A stretch of 41,083 nucleotides of DNA, taken from positions 1 through 41,083 of the forward strand of contig NZ_BOMW01000077.1 of NCBI RefSeq assembly GCF_016862395.1. Direction: 5' to 3'. The position numbers and the translations under genes were made by a program. Every line of letters starts with the position of its first letter. Position 1 is the first letter of the stretch. This DNA comes from Actinoplanes siamensis (GTDB lineage: Bacteria; Actinomycetota; Actinomycetes; Mycobacteriales; Micromonosporaceae). The notes beneath the pieces are model-generated. The model was not told the origin of the DNA. It ran no database searches and saw only the letters and a list, made by a program, of their open reading frames with translations. Positions 32,458-40,761 of the stretch are shown here, one piece after another.

Positions 32458-32598
32458 CGAGCCGGCGGCCGGAAGCGGCCTGGTCCACCTGAACAAAAAG
32501 GACGTTCGGGAAATCGTCCCGGATCCAGGCGGTTTTGAAGCATCTGCGACCATGTGCGGGTCTCTTGCTGATCTACGGCCGAAGGGGATTGCGGATCG

Positions 32599-33939
32599 AT
32601 GCGGCCACTTCTGCCCGGTGAACCGCTGCGGGTCGGCAGATACGAGATCGAGGGGTCGCTCGGCAGCGGCGGGATGGGCACTGTCTATCTGGGACGGTCG
32701 CCGGGCGGCCGGCCGGCCGCGATCAAGGTGATCAGCCCGGATTACCTGGGTCATCCGGAGGCGGTGGCCCGGTTCCGGCGCGAGGCCGAGATGCTCGGGG
32801 CGGTCCGCAGCGCGTACACGGCCGGGCTGATCGACTGCGAGCTGGACACGCCGCCGTACTGGATGGCCACCGAGTACATTCCCGGGCCGACGCTGTCCGC
32901 GGCGGTCGAGGCGGACGGCGCGATGGCGCCCGGCGCCTGCGCCGAGGTGATGGCGGCGCTGGCCGAGGGGCTGGCCGACATCCACCGGCACGGCATCTGT
33001 CACCGGGACCTCAAGCCACAGAACGTGATCCTGTCGGCAACCGGGCCGCAGCTGATCGATTTCGGCCTGGCCCGCGGGACCGGGGCCAGCGGTCTGACGC
33101 TCACCGGGATCGCGATGGGCACACCCGGGTACATCGCGCCGGAGATGGTGGAGAGCGACCGGCTCACGCCGGCCGCTGACGTGTTCGCGCTGGGCGCGAC
33201 GATGGCCTGGGCGGCGACCGGGCGGCGGCCGTACGGCCATGGCTCGTTCCAGGCGATCTACCTGCGCCTGATGCGCGAGCAGATCGACCTGGAAGGCGTC
33301 GACCCGCGGCTCGCCGCGGTGATCCGGTCCTGCGTCGCCCGCGATCCGGCCGCGCGGCCCTCACCCGACGAGATCATCACGCAGTGCCGCCACCTGCGCA
33401 GCATCGACGGCATCACGCCGACCCGGCTGCTCAGCCACCTGGCCGGGGCGCGGCCGCCACAGCCCGGCGCCGGCCCCCATCCGCCGGAGGCGGCCGCTCC
33501 CGTCCCGGCGCGCGCGGCCGACGCGGCCCGGGGCAGCGTCGCGGCCGCCGCGACGCGGGCCGGTGCTGTCGCGGACCGGTCCACCCGGATGGCTGGCACC
33601 GTGGCCGGGCGGGCGCGGTTCGCCGGCGCGGCGAGGCCCGCGCCGGACCGGCACGGCCCGGCCTCCGGCGACTCGGCCTCCCCCGCCTCGGGCGGCCACG
33701 ACCAGCGGCGGGTTCGGACCCGCCGCCTGCTGACCGTCACGGGAGTCGTGGTCGCCGCCGTCCTGATCTTCACCGGAGGCGCCTTCGCCGCCATCAGCCT
33801 GCTGCCGGCGACCGAGCCCACCCCACCGGCATCCGGCACCGTCATGGATCCGCCGAGCTCCGGCGACCTGTGGCCGGACGATGCCGGCGAGCCGTTGCCG
33901 GACGAGACCGACTCCGCGCCGCGCCGAGCGGGCCGCTGA
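32599..33939 (+). CDS. membrane Ser/Thr protein kinase (Hanks type)
   Basis: A 446-residue kinase. The Gly loop GSLGSGGMGTVY (19-30), catalytic Lys43, HRDLKPQN with Asp137, DFG at 154-156, an activation segment rich in Thr (GLTLTGIAMGTPGYIAPE) and the later DVFALGATM are all intact, so it should be active. After residue ~275 comes a disordered Pro/Ala juxtamembrane region, one membrane helix near 375-397 and a short acidic outside tail without PASTA or other sensor domain. The ATG has only a modest GAAGGGG site. It is convergent with modC, only 12 bases away. Substrates are unknown. Confidence 0.92.
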   Translation: MRPLLPGEPLRVGRYEIEGSLGSGGMGTVYLGRSPGGRPAAIKVISPDYLGHPEAVARFRREAEMLGAVRSAYTAGLIDCELDTPPYWMATEYIPGPTLSAAVEADGAMAPGACAEVMAALAEGLADIHRHGICHRDLKPQNVILSATGPQLIDFGLARGTGASGLTLTGIAMGTPGYIAPEMVESDRLTPAADVFALGATMAWAATGRRPYGHGSFQAIYLRLMREQIDLEGVDPRLAAVIRSCVARDPAARPSPDEIITQCRHLRSIDGITPTRLLSHLAGARPPQPGAGPHPPEAAAPVPARAADAARGSVAAAATRAGAVADRSTRMAGTVAGRARFAGAARPAPDRHGPASGDSASPASGGHDQRRVRTRRLLTVTGVVVAAVLIFTGGAFAAISLLPATEPTPPASGTVMDPPSSGDLWPDDAGEPLPDETDSAPRRAGR

Positions 33940-33951
33940 TCACCTCCGGAC

Positions 33952-34992
33952 TCAGGAAGCCGGATACGCCCGGGTCTCGCTGGCCTTGACGGCCGCCCAC
34001 AACGCGCGCCCGGGAGCCAGGTCCAGCTGCGCCGCGGCGGCCGGCGTGATGTCGGCCGCCACCACGATCGGCCCGTCCAGGCGGACCCGCAGGTTGTCCC
34101 CGTGCCGCTGGATGTCGGTGAGCACCGCCGGCCAGGTGTTCCGCGGGCTGCCGTCCGGCTGCGCCGGATGCAACGCGACAGCCGCCGGGGGAAAGGCCAC
34201 GAACGCGTCCCCGTGCACGACGTCTGTCGCGGTCAGGACGAAATCCCCGGCCAGCCGTACGGCGTGGCCCTCGCCCCGGCCACGAAAGAGGTTGAGCCCG
34301 ACCAGCTGGGCGACGTAGTCGGTACGCGGCCGGGCCGTGATCGTCGCCGCGTCGCCCTCCTGCACCACCCGCCCGTCCTCGACGATCACCAACCGGTCGG
34401 CGAGCACCAGGGCGTCCAGCGGATCGTGGGTGACCAGCAGCGTCGCTCCCGGGTGCGCGCTGAGATGCCGGTGCAGCTCGGCCCGCGTCTCCAGCCGGCT
34501 CCGCGCGTCCAGCGCCGCGAGCGGCTCGTCCAGCAGCAACAGCACCGGTTCCACGGCGAGCGCCCGGGCCAGCGCGACCCGCTGCGCCTGCCCACCCGAG
34601 AGGCTCCGCGGCTTGCGGCGGGCCAGATCGGTCAGCCCGACACGCTCCAGCCAGCGCTCCGCGGTCGCGTGCGCGGCTCGCCGGCCGGCGCCCTGCCGAC
34701 GCGGTCCGAACGCCACGTTGTCCCGGGCGTTGAGGTGCGGAAACAACAGATAGTCCTGGAAGACCACGCCGACCCGGCGGTGCTCCGGCGGGGTGGTCGA
34801 GAGATCACGCCCGGCCAGCGTCAGGTGCCCGCCGGAGAGCGGGGTGAGCCCGGCCAGCGCCCGCAGTGCGGTGGTCTTGCCGGCCCCGTTCGGTCCGAGC
34901 AGCGCCACCGTCTCGCCCCGTCCGACGGTGAGCGCGACGTCCAGCCGGAAGTCGCCGCGGCGTACCACCAGGCGCGCGTCCAGCAGGCTCAC
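33952..34992 (-). CDS. modC: molybdate ABC transporter ATP-binding protein
   Basis: A 346-residue ATPase with Walker A GPNGAGKTT, Q-loop VVFQDYLLFPHL, signature LSGGQAQR, Walker B LLLLDEP and switch His in LVTHD, followed by a C-terminal TOBE-type region (GDAFVAFPPAAVALHP ... PAVLTDIQRHGDNLRVRLDGPIVVAADIT). The TOBE part usually senses the oxyanion. GTG at 34992 overlaps the modB stop as GTGA. It powers import through ModB; specificity for molybdate over tungstate or sulfate comes mainly from the operon context and the TOBE domain. Confidence 0.92.
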   Translation of the reverse strand: MSLLDARLVVRRGDFRLDVALTVGRGETVALLGPNGAGKTTALRALAGLTPLSGGHLTLAGRDLSTTPPEHRRVGVVFQDYLLFPHLNARDNVAFGPRRQGAGRRAAHATAERWLERVGLTDLARRKPRSLSGGQAQRVALARALAVEPVLLLLDEPLAALDARSRLETRAELHRHLSAHPGATLLVTHDPLDALVLADRLVIVEDGRVVQEGDAATITARPRTDYVAQLVGLNLFRGRGEGHAVRLAGDFVLTATDVVHGDAFVAFPPAAVALHPAQPDGSPRNTWPAVLTDIQRHGDNLRVRLDGPIVVAADITPAAAAQLDLAPGRALWAAVKASETRAYPAS

Positions 34993-35777
34993 GGCGCCGC
35001 CAGCCAGCGGTCGCGGAGCGCGGCGAGGATCGTCACCGAGACGGCCAGCAGGATCAGGCTCAGCACCACCGCGCCGTCCAGGTCGCCGCTCTCCATCGTC
35101 TGGTAGACCGCGAGCGGCATGGTCTGCGTGATCCCCGGATAGTTGCCGGCGAAGGTGATCGTCGCCCCGAACTCGCCCAGCGCCCGCGCCCAGCACAGCA
35201 CCCCACCGGCCGCGATCCCCGGTGCCACCAGCGGCAACGTCACATGGGTGAAGGTGGTCCACCGGCTCGCCCCGAGGGTGGCGGCGGCCTCCTCGTAACG
35301 GGTGTCGGCGCCCCGGAGCGCCCCCTCCACGGAGATCACCAGGAACGGCAGCGCCACGAACGCCTCCGCGACCACCACCCCGGCCGTGGTGAACGGCAGG
35401 CTCACCCCGAACGTCGAGTCGAGCCAGCCGCCGAGCAGCCCGCGCCGGCCCAGCGCGAGCAGCAGCGCGATGCCGCCGACCACCGGTGGCAGCACCAGCG
35501 GCACGGTGATCAGCGCCCGGGCCACGCGCCGGCCCGGGAACGCGACGCGGGCCAGCATCCAGGCCAGCGGAACGCCGAGCACCAGGCAGAGCAGGGTGGC
35601 CAGGCTCGCGGTGAGCAGCGACAACTTGAGCGCCTCGACCACCTCCGGCTCGGTGAGGCGTTGCGGCAGGGTGGCCCAGGGGGTACGCCACAGCAGCCCG
35701 GCCAGCGGCAGGACCAGGAAGATCAGCCCGCCGATCGCGGGCACGAGCAGCGCACCCGGGACCCGTCCCCTCGTCAC
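34989..35777 (-). CDS. modB: molybdate ABC transporter permease
   Basis: A 262-residue membrane protein with about six helices. The ABC-coupling EAA loop is clear: YEEAAATLGASRWTTFTHVTLPLVAPGI, matching the molybdate/sulfate permease type; ARALGEFGATITFAGNYPGITQTMPLAVY is characteristic of ModB. GTG at 35777 overlaps the modA stop as GTGA, so translation is coupled. It forms the pore served by ModA and driven by ModC. Confidence 0.93.
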   Translation of the reverse strand: MTRGRVPGALLVPAIGGLIFLVLPLAGLLWRTPWATLPQRLTEPEVVEALKLSLLTASLATLLCLVLGVPLAWMLARVAFPGRRVARALITVPLVLPPVVGGIALLLALGRRGLLGGWLDSTFGVSLPFTTAGVVVAEAFVALPFLVISVEGALRGADTRYEEAAATLGASRWTTFTHVTLPLVAPGIAAGGVLCWARALGEFGATITFAGNYPGITQTMPLAVYQTMESGDLDGAVVLSLILLAVSVTILAALRDRWLAAP

Positions 35778-36559
35778 GGCGCCTGGAACCCCGCTCCGGT
35801 CAGCACGCTCCGGCCGTCGGCGGAGAGCACGTAGTCGACGAACGCCCGCGCGCCGGCCGCGTTGGCGGCCTTCCTCAACACCACTATCGGGTACTCGTTG
35901 ACGGCTTTGGCCGACTCCGGGAACTCGATGGCGTCCACGTCGCCCGAGGACGCCTTTGCGTCGGTGCGGTAGACCAGCGCCGCGTCCACCTCGCCCAGCT
36001 TGACCTTGGCGAGCGCCGCCCTCACGTCCTGCTCCAGGGTGACCGGGGTGAGCGCGGCCCCGGAGGCGTCCAGCGCGGTCCTCGCGGCCGCGCCGCAGGG
36101 CACCGCCTCGGCGCAGAGCGCCACCTTGATGCCGGGGCCGGTCAGGCCGGACAGCCCGGCGATCTTCTTCGGATTGCCCTTGGCCACCGCGATGACCAGC
36201 TGGTTCCTGACGAACGTGGTAGGCGTGCCGGCGGCGTTGCCGGCGGCGGTGACGGTGCTCATGTTCGCCGGCGCGGCGGAGGCGAACACGTCGGCCGGCG
36301 CGCCCTGGTTGATCTGGGTGGCCAGCGCCGAGCTGCCGGCGAAGTTGAACGTCACCGTGGCGCCCCGGTGCGCCGCCTCGAACCGCTTGCCGAGCGTGGT
36401 GAACGACTCGGTCAGCGACGCCGCGGCGAAGACGTTCACCGTCCCGCTGACGCCGCCCTCGCCGGCCCGCGCCGTCGGCGTCCCGGCCGGGTCGCCGCAA
36501 CCGGCCGGGCCGAGGGTGAGCACGGCCGCCAGCCCCGCGACCGCGAACGTGAGCCTCAA
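35774..36559 (-). CDS. modA: molybdate-binding lipoprotein
   Basis: A 261-residue periplasmic-type binding protein anchored by a lipid. The lipobox is LGPAGC with Cys21. The mature part has the ModA signatures VNVFAAASLTESFTTLGKRFE, FNFAGSSALATQINQGAPADVFASA and GEVDAALVYRTDA. The start is TTG at 36559, preceded by GGGGAGG and overlapping the regulator's stop as TTGA. It captures the oxyanion outside the cell and delivers it to ModBC. Molybdate is the expected ligand, tungstate possible. Confidence 0.93.
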   Translation of the reverse strand: MRLTFAVAGLAAVLTLGPAGCGDPAGTPTARAGEGGVSGTVNVFAAASLTESFTTLGKRFEAAHRGATVTFNFAGSSALATQINQGAPADVFASAAPANMSTVTAAGNAAGTPTTFVRNQLVIAVAKGNPKKIAGLSGLTGPGIKVALCAEAVPCGAAARTALDASGAALTPVTLEQDVRAALAKVKLGEVDAALVYRTDAKASSGDVDAIEFPESAKAVNEYPIVVLRKAANAAGARAFVDYVLSADGRSVLTGAGFQAP

Positions 36560-36963
36560 CTGGTCCTCCCCGATGCGGATCGCTCCACCACGACCGTGGT
36601 CGACTTGATGACGGCCACCGCCACCGAGCCGACCCGCAGGTCCAGCTCGTCGACGGCCTCCCGGCTCATCAGCGACACCACCCGGAACGGACCGGCCTGG
36701 ATGTCGACCTGAGCCATGACGGTGTCCTTGACCACGGCGGTCACGATCCCGCGCAGCCGGTTGCGGGCCGACGAGGAGTCCGAGCGCTCGTCCGGCTCGC
36801 CGGCCTGGGCCCGCGCGAAACCGGCCAGGTCCACCCCGTCGATCAGCCGGTGCCCGTGCTCGTCGCGGGAGGCGGTGAGCCGCCCGGCATCGACCCAGCG
36901 GCGCACCGTGTCCGGGCTGACCCCGAGCAACTCGGCCGCCTCGCCGATCTGGAACACCGTCAC
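36556..36963 (-). CDS. MerR-type HTH plus TOBE molybdate-responsive regulator
   Basis: A 135-residue protein. Residues ~1-50 are an excisionase/MerR-like helix-turn-helix (FQIGEAAELLGVSPDTVRRWVDAGRLTASRDEHGHRLI); residues ~68-132 are a single TOBE (Mop) domain (RNRLRGIVTAVVKDTVMAQVDIQAGPFRVVSLMSREAVDELDLRVGSVAVAVIKSTTVVVE), the oxyanion-binding module. The architecture is the common actinobacterial substitute for ModE. GTG at 36963 is supported by AGGGTGA upstream. Being the first gene of the mod operon with a 4-base overlap into modA, it probably regulates it. Confidence 0.88.
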   Translation of the reverse strand: MTVFQIGEAAELLGVSPDTVRRWVDAGRLTASRDEHGHRLIDGVDLAGFARAQAGEPDERSDSSSARNRLRGIVTAVVKDTVMAQVDIQAGPFRVVSLMSREAVDELDLRVGSVAVAVIKSTTVVVERSASGRTS

Positions 36964-37100
36964 GGCACTCACCCTAGCGATTCGCACCTGCAAGCCGAAA
37001 TCGCAATTCTGACGCGCATCCTCGGACGGTGGAGCCTTCCAGCGCTCGTATCTGCGACGACCGCGGTTCGAACCGCCCGAGGCGCCGCGCCCGCCCCGAG

Positions 37101-37150
37101 GCACCCCGGAAGCCCAGCCGGATCAGCTCCGGCTGGGTGCCAGGGGTGCC
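37101..37150. terminator. nested hairpin after the MFS gene
   Basis: An inner stem CCCAGCCGGA / TCCGGCTGGG (37113-37122, 37128-37137, loop TCAGC) is enclosed by GGCACCCC (37101-37108) and GGGGTGCC (37143-37150). Its place between the MFS stop and the mod regulator start fits a terminator for the MFS transcript. Confidence 0.65.
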
Positions 37151-37221
37151 CAGCGGGGTCGAGGCGCCCTCGGAGTCCGGCTGGGTGGGACCGGACACCA
37201 AGGTTCACGTGGGTGTCGGGG

Positions 37222-38718
37222 TCAGCCGGTGGCCCGGGGTCGGGTGGCGACCGCGGACAGCGGCGTCGCCACGTCCTCCAGCGACTTGCCCTCGGCGTCC
37301 ACCCCCAGGAAGATCTCCACCACCCCGCCGATCGCCATCACCACGGCGCCGATCAGGTAGCCGATGAAGAGCTTGCCCGGATCCTCCCCCTCACCGATCA
37401 GCCAGCCGTAGAAGATCGGGCCGATCGCCCCGAAGCACTGCGCGATCGCGAAGAACACCGCGATGGCCTGTGCCCGGATCTCCAGCGGGAAGATCTCGCT
37501 CACCGTCAGGTAGGCCGAGCTGGCCCCCGCCGACGCGAAGAAGAAGATCACGCACCAGGCGACGGTCTGGGTGATCGCGTTCAGCGCGCCCGCGTCGAAC
37601 AGCACCGCGGTGATCGCCAGCAGCACCCCGGAGAGCAGGTACGTCCCGGCGATCATCTTGCGCCGCCCGATCACGTCGAAGAGGTGGCCGATGGTGAGTG
37701 GCCCGATCAGGTTGCCCGCCGCGAACGCGATCAGATAGATCGGCGCGTTCTTCTCGTCGACGCCGTAGAACTTCGTCAGCACCAGCGTGTAGGTGAAGAA
37801 GATGGCGTTGTAGAGGAAGGACTGCGTGATCATCAGGGTCGCGCCGAGGATCGACCGCTGTGGCAGCTCCCGGAAGAGCACCCGGATCAGGGACAGGTAG
37901 CCGTGCGACTCGGTCGGCCGGATGTCTATCGCCTTCGCGTCGTCGACCGGGGCGAGCGTCTGCCCGGAGGACTCCACCGCCCGCTCGATCTGCTGGATGT
38001 TCTCCTCCGCCTCGGCCTCGCGCCCGTGCATGATCAGCCAGCGCGGGCTCTCCGGCAGGTGCTTGCGCAGCGACCAGATGCAGGCGCCGATGACCGGGCC
38101 GATCAGGAAGCCGAGCCGCCAGCCCAGGCTCAGGTCCATGTGGTTGAGCAGTACGAAGGTGCCCAGTGTGCCCAGGATCGCGCCACCCCAGTAGGTGCCG
38201 TTCACCCCGATGTCCACCCGGCCGCGGTACTTCGCCGGCATCATCTCGTCGATCGCGGAGTTGATCGCTGCGTACTCGCCGCCGATACCGGCTCCGGCGA
38301 CGAATCTGGTCAGATACAGGAAGATGATCGCCGCGATGTCGTTGCCCCACGTCAACGCGGTCAGCGCGTTGCCGGCGAGGTAGACGCCGAGGGTCACGAC
38401 GAACAGGTTCTTGCGGCCCAGCTTGTCGGAGAGCCGGCCGAAGAACAGCGCGCCGAACACCTCACCGATCAGGTAGACCGTGGCGATCGCGCCGACCTCG
38501 GCCGAGCTCATCGACAGCGTTTCCTTCTCGGTGAGCACCGGTCCGATCGCGCTGGCGATGGTTATCTCCAGGCCGTCGAGCACCCACGCGGTGCCCAGCG
38601 CCAGGATCATGCGGGTGTGGAACGGCGACCAGCTGAGCCGGTCGATGCGTGCGGGGATCAAGCTCCGGATCGTCCCCGAATCGGGAGCCGGGGCAGGAGA
38701 TCCCAGGCTTTGCGCCAT
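37222..38718 (-). CDS. MFS transporter, sugar-porter type
   Basis: A 498-residue membrane protein with about twelve hydrophobic helices and a long central loop (residues ~235-290). Family motifs include GRLSDKLGRKN between helices 2 and 3, RFVAGAGIGGEYAAINSAIDEMMPAKYRGR, PESPRWLIMHGRE after helix 6 and GHLFDVIGRRKM in the second half. It should be a proton-coupled importer of a sugar, polyol or similar solute. ATG at 38718 has GGAGGTG seven bases upstream. It is divergent from a decayed Gfo/Idh/MocA dehydrogenase gene, hinting at a polyol such as inositol; that is inference. Confidence 0.88.
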   Translation of the reverse strand: MAQSLGSPAPAPDSGTIRSLIPARIDRLSWSPFHTRMILALGTAWVLDGLEITIASAIGPVLTEKETLSMSSAEVGAIATVYLIGEVFGALFFGRLSDKLGRKNLFVVTLGVYLAGNALTALTWGNDIAAIIFLYLTRFVAGAGIGGEYAAINSAIDEMMPAKYRGRVDIGVNGTYWGGAILGTLGTFVLLNHMDLSLGWRLGFLIGPVIGACIWSLRKHLPESPRWLIMHGREAEAEENIQQIERAVESSGQTLAPVDDAKAIDIRPTESHGYLSLIRVLFRELPQRSILGATLMITQSFLYNAIFFTYTLVLTKFYGVDEKNAPIYLIAFAAGNLIGPLTIGHLFDVIGRRKMIAGTYLLSGVLLAITAVLFDAGALNAITQTVAWCVIFFFASAGASSAYLTVSEIFPLEIRAQAIAVFFAIAQCFGAIGPIFYGWLIGEGEDPGKLFIGYLIGAVVMAIGGVVEIFLGVDAEGKSLEDVATPLSAVATRPRATG

Positions 38719-38784
38719 AGGATGCACCTCCATTGTTCCATGATGTAGCTCACCGCTTACCCGCGACGCCGATTACCATGCACG

Positions 38785-39292
38785 GTGATGGATGCGACAG
38801 GTGTCGCCGTGGTCAAGTTCGGCTGGGCTTCGCCTCCTGGGCCACCGACTGGCGCGAGTTGCTCGGCGACCCGCGGATCGGCGCGGCGCCGGGCCGCTGC
38901 GCCCGGTGGAGAACGACGACTGGTTCGCGCCGCTGCTGCGGGCCGGCGGGGCCGGGTGGTCGTCGAGGCCAGCCGCGTCGCGAGTGGAGAGCAGAACCGC
39001 TACGGCTTCGCCATGCACGGTACGACCGGCGCCCTGATCTGGGATTTTCGCCGCATGAGCGAGCTGGTCGTGGACGGCCGGACGGTCTTCGCCGGGCCGG
39101 GCGACGGCGAGTACTCCGCGTTCCGGCCCGGCCCCGGCATCGCGATGAGCTTACGACGACCTCAAGGTGATCGAGGCGGCGCTGTTCGTCCGCTCGATCG
39201 CCGAGGGCGTGCCGCACGGCGCCACCCTCGGCGACGCGATCCGCGCCGCCGAGATCCTCGAAGCCATCGCGGCGAAAGCCGCCAATCCGTGA
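38785..39292 (+). pseudogene. Gfo/Idh/MocA-family oxidoreductase, internally deleted
   Basis: Pieces in different frames belong to one NAD(P)-dependent sugar/polyol dehydrogenase: an N-terminal stub (ASWATDWRELLGDPRIGA), a C-terminal-domain run (VENDDWFAPLLRAGG; VVVEASRVASGEQNRYGFAMHGTTGALIWDFRRMSELVVDG; TVFAGPGDGEYSAFRPGPGIAM) and the closing YDDLKVIEAALFVRSIAEGVPHGATLGDAIRAAEILEAIAAKAANP ending at TGA 39290-39292. The Rossmann domain and catalytic centre are largely missing, and at least two frameshifts separate the pieces. It is non-functional. Confidence 0.8.
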
Positions 39293-39352
39293 AGGACCCG
39301 GTGCTTCGGGGATGCCGGCGGGAACGGGCGACGCCCCTGAGGCCGCTGGCGC

Positions 39353-40240
39353 TCAGCGGGGGTTGGCGGCGACGAACTCGGCGATGTATTCGTTGAGCTG
39401 CTTCTGCGGCTGCCAGCCGAGCCCGGCCGCCTTGGTCAGGTCGGCCTTTCCGCGGACCCGCTCGCCGGGCAGCGCCGGGATCAGCTTGAACTCGACGCCG
39501 AACATCGCGGCCACCTCGGCCAGCGGCCACTCCCGGCCGGTGCCGAGCAGGTAACCGTCGCCGTCACCGCCGCGGGCGACCAGGATCAGGCCGCGGACGA
39601 TGTCCTCGATGTGCGTGAAGTCGCGGGTCTGCGTGCCCGGGGAGACCACGGTCAGCGGCTCGCCGGCCAGGTACTGCCGCTCGAAGATGCCGATCACGGT
39701 GGCGTACTTGCCGTTGCCGATCTGGCCGGGCCCGTAGACGTTGTAGAAGTACGCGATCGCGTAGTTCAGGCCGAACCAGTTCGAGTAGTTCTTGATGTAC
39801 TCGATGTTCTTGGCCTTGGTCCAGGCGTACGGGCTGAGGTTCTCGTCGTCGCCGTCGTTGCCGAACTTCGAACTGGAGCCGGCGTAGATCAGCTTGGCGC
39901 CCGCGGCGGCGGTGAACTTCACCACCTCCTTGGTCCCCAGCAGGTTGTAGTCCCAGGTCAGGTCGTGGTCCTCGAAGGACTGCACGATCCGCGAGTACTC
40001 ACCGAGGTGGAAGACCAGCGCCGGGGCAGGCAGGCCGCGACCGGCCCAGATCTTGGCGATCTCGGTGGTCGACCCCTCCAGGTACGTCACCCGGGGGTCG
40101 TTGATGTGGTTCTCCGGCGTGCCGGTGAAGTAGTTGTCCAATGAGACGACGGCGGCGTCGGGGAACTCGGTCAGCAGGGACTTGATCAGGGCGGTGCCGA
40201 CGAATCCGGCGCCGCCGGTGACCAGCAGGGTTTGACTCAA
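39353..40240 (-). CDS. NAD-dependent nucleotide-sugar epimerase/dehydratase
   Basis: A 295-residue extended short-chain dehydrogenase. The NAD-binding motif TGGAGFVG is at residues ~8-15, the serine region is YAGSSSKFG, and the catalytic Tyr-x-x-x-Lys is SPYAWTKAK. The NVYGPGQ and TQTRDFTHIEDI segments are typical of UDP-glucose 4-epimerase-like and dTDP-sugar enzymes. The exact sugar cannot be read from the sequence. The start is uncertain: TTG at 40240 (GGGA upstream) fits the family's usual N-terminus, while longer frames add an Arg-rich stretch. It likely feeds cell-wall or exopolysaccharide synthesis. Confidence 0.87.
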   Translation of the reverse strand: MSQTLLVTGGAGFVGTALIKSLLTEFPDAAVVSLDNYFTGTPENHINDPRVTYLEGSTTEIAKIWAGRGLPAPALVFHLGEYSRIVQSFEDHDLTWDYNLLGTKEVVKFTAAAGAKLIYAGSSSKFGNDGDDENLSPYAWTKAKNIEYIKNYSNWFGLNYAIAYFYNVYGPGQIGNGKYATVIGIFERQYLAGEPLTVVSPGTQTRDFTHIEDIVRGLILVARGGDGDGYLLGTGREWPLAEVAAMFGVEFKLIPALPGERVRGKADLTKAAGLGWQPQKQLNEYIAEFVAANPR

Positions 40241-40297
40241 CGTAGTTCCCAACCTCTTCCGCCGCGGCAAATGCGCGGACAAGGCTATCAAGAGCGA

Positions 40298-40328
40298 CGG
40301 CCGCGCCCGAACAGGTCGGGCGCGGCCG
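40298..40328. terminator. 13-bp perfect hairpin
   Basis: CGGCCGCGCCCGA pairs with TCGGGCGCGGCCG around ACAGG, upstream of the epimerase and downstream of the minus-strand relic at 40361. It would stop transcription coming from the chemotaxis-receptor side. Confidence 0.7.
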
Positions 40329-40360
40329 CGGCTCGCCGGATCAAACTTCGACAATATCGG

Positions 40361-40753
40361 TCACCAGGAAGAAGGCGCCGGAGGCGGGACGACGGCCGGG
40401 CGGTCGGCGCAGCTGATCACGTTCGGCGGGTACGGTCCGAGCCAGCCCCCGTCATTGCCATCGAGGTCACCGAGAGTGAACTCGGAGCCGCTGGGTGTGA
40501 GGTTGAACGAGCCGCAGTTGTTCACCCCGGCCGCGCCGACGTTGCGGGCGTCGACGTTCTCGGACGTGGCGTCGCCGGCCGACCGGGCGCTGACCACGCT
40601 GGTGCCGGCGCCGTCCACCCGGATGTCCGCGTCGATGCTGGAGTCCGGAGCGAGCAACCGGATCGCCCCGAGCCCGATGTTTCGACGGTGGTGGTCACCC
40701 GCCGGGCGGTGAGCCGCACCTTTGCTTGGTTCTTGCCGGACCGCGCTGGTCAT
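40361..40753 (-). pseudogene. truncated, frameshifted relic of a beta-rich (possibly secreted) protein
   Basis: The longest frame from ATG 40753 encodes a product whose first ~28 residues have poor codon bias, while the neighbouring frame reads SGKNQAKVRLTARRVTTTVE with good bias directly into LGAIRLLAPDSSIDADIRVDGAGTSVV... of the main frame. One missing base in the run of A's near 40680 would join them. The combined piece lacks a start and signal peptide and begins only a few bases after the chemotaxis-receptor stop, so the 5' part is deleted. The remainder (Asn/Ser/Gly-rich, two Cys, Pro-rich end) looks like part of an extracellular beta-structure protein. Not recognised. Confidence 0.5.
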
Positions 40754-40761
40754 TCGCGGCG

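Noticed and set aside
31231..33240. 669-codon minus-strand frame opposite heme oxygenase and kinase
   Set aside because: Antisense shadow: the plus strand carries complete heme oxygenase and kinase motifs.
36850..38748. 632-codon plus-strand frame opposite the MFS gene
   Set aside because: Rich in Arg/Gln/His/Asp with no domain; the opposite strand encodes a complete twelve-helix transporter.
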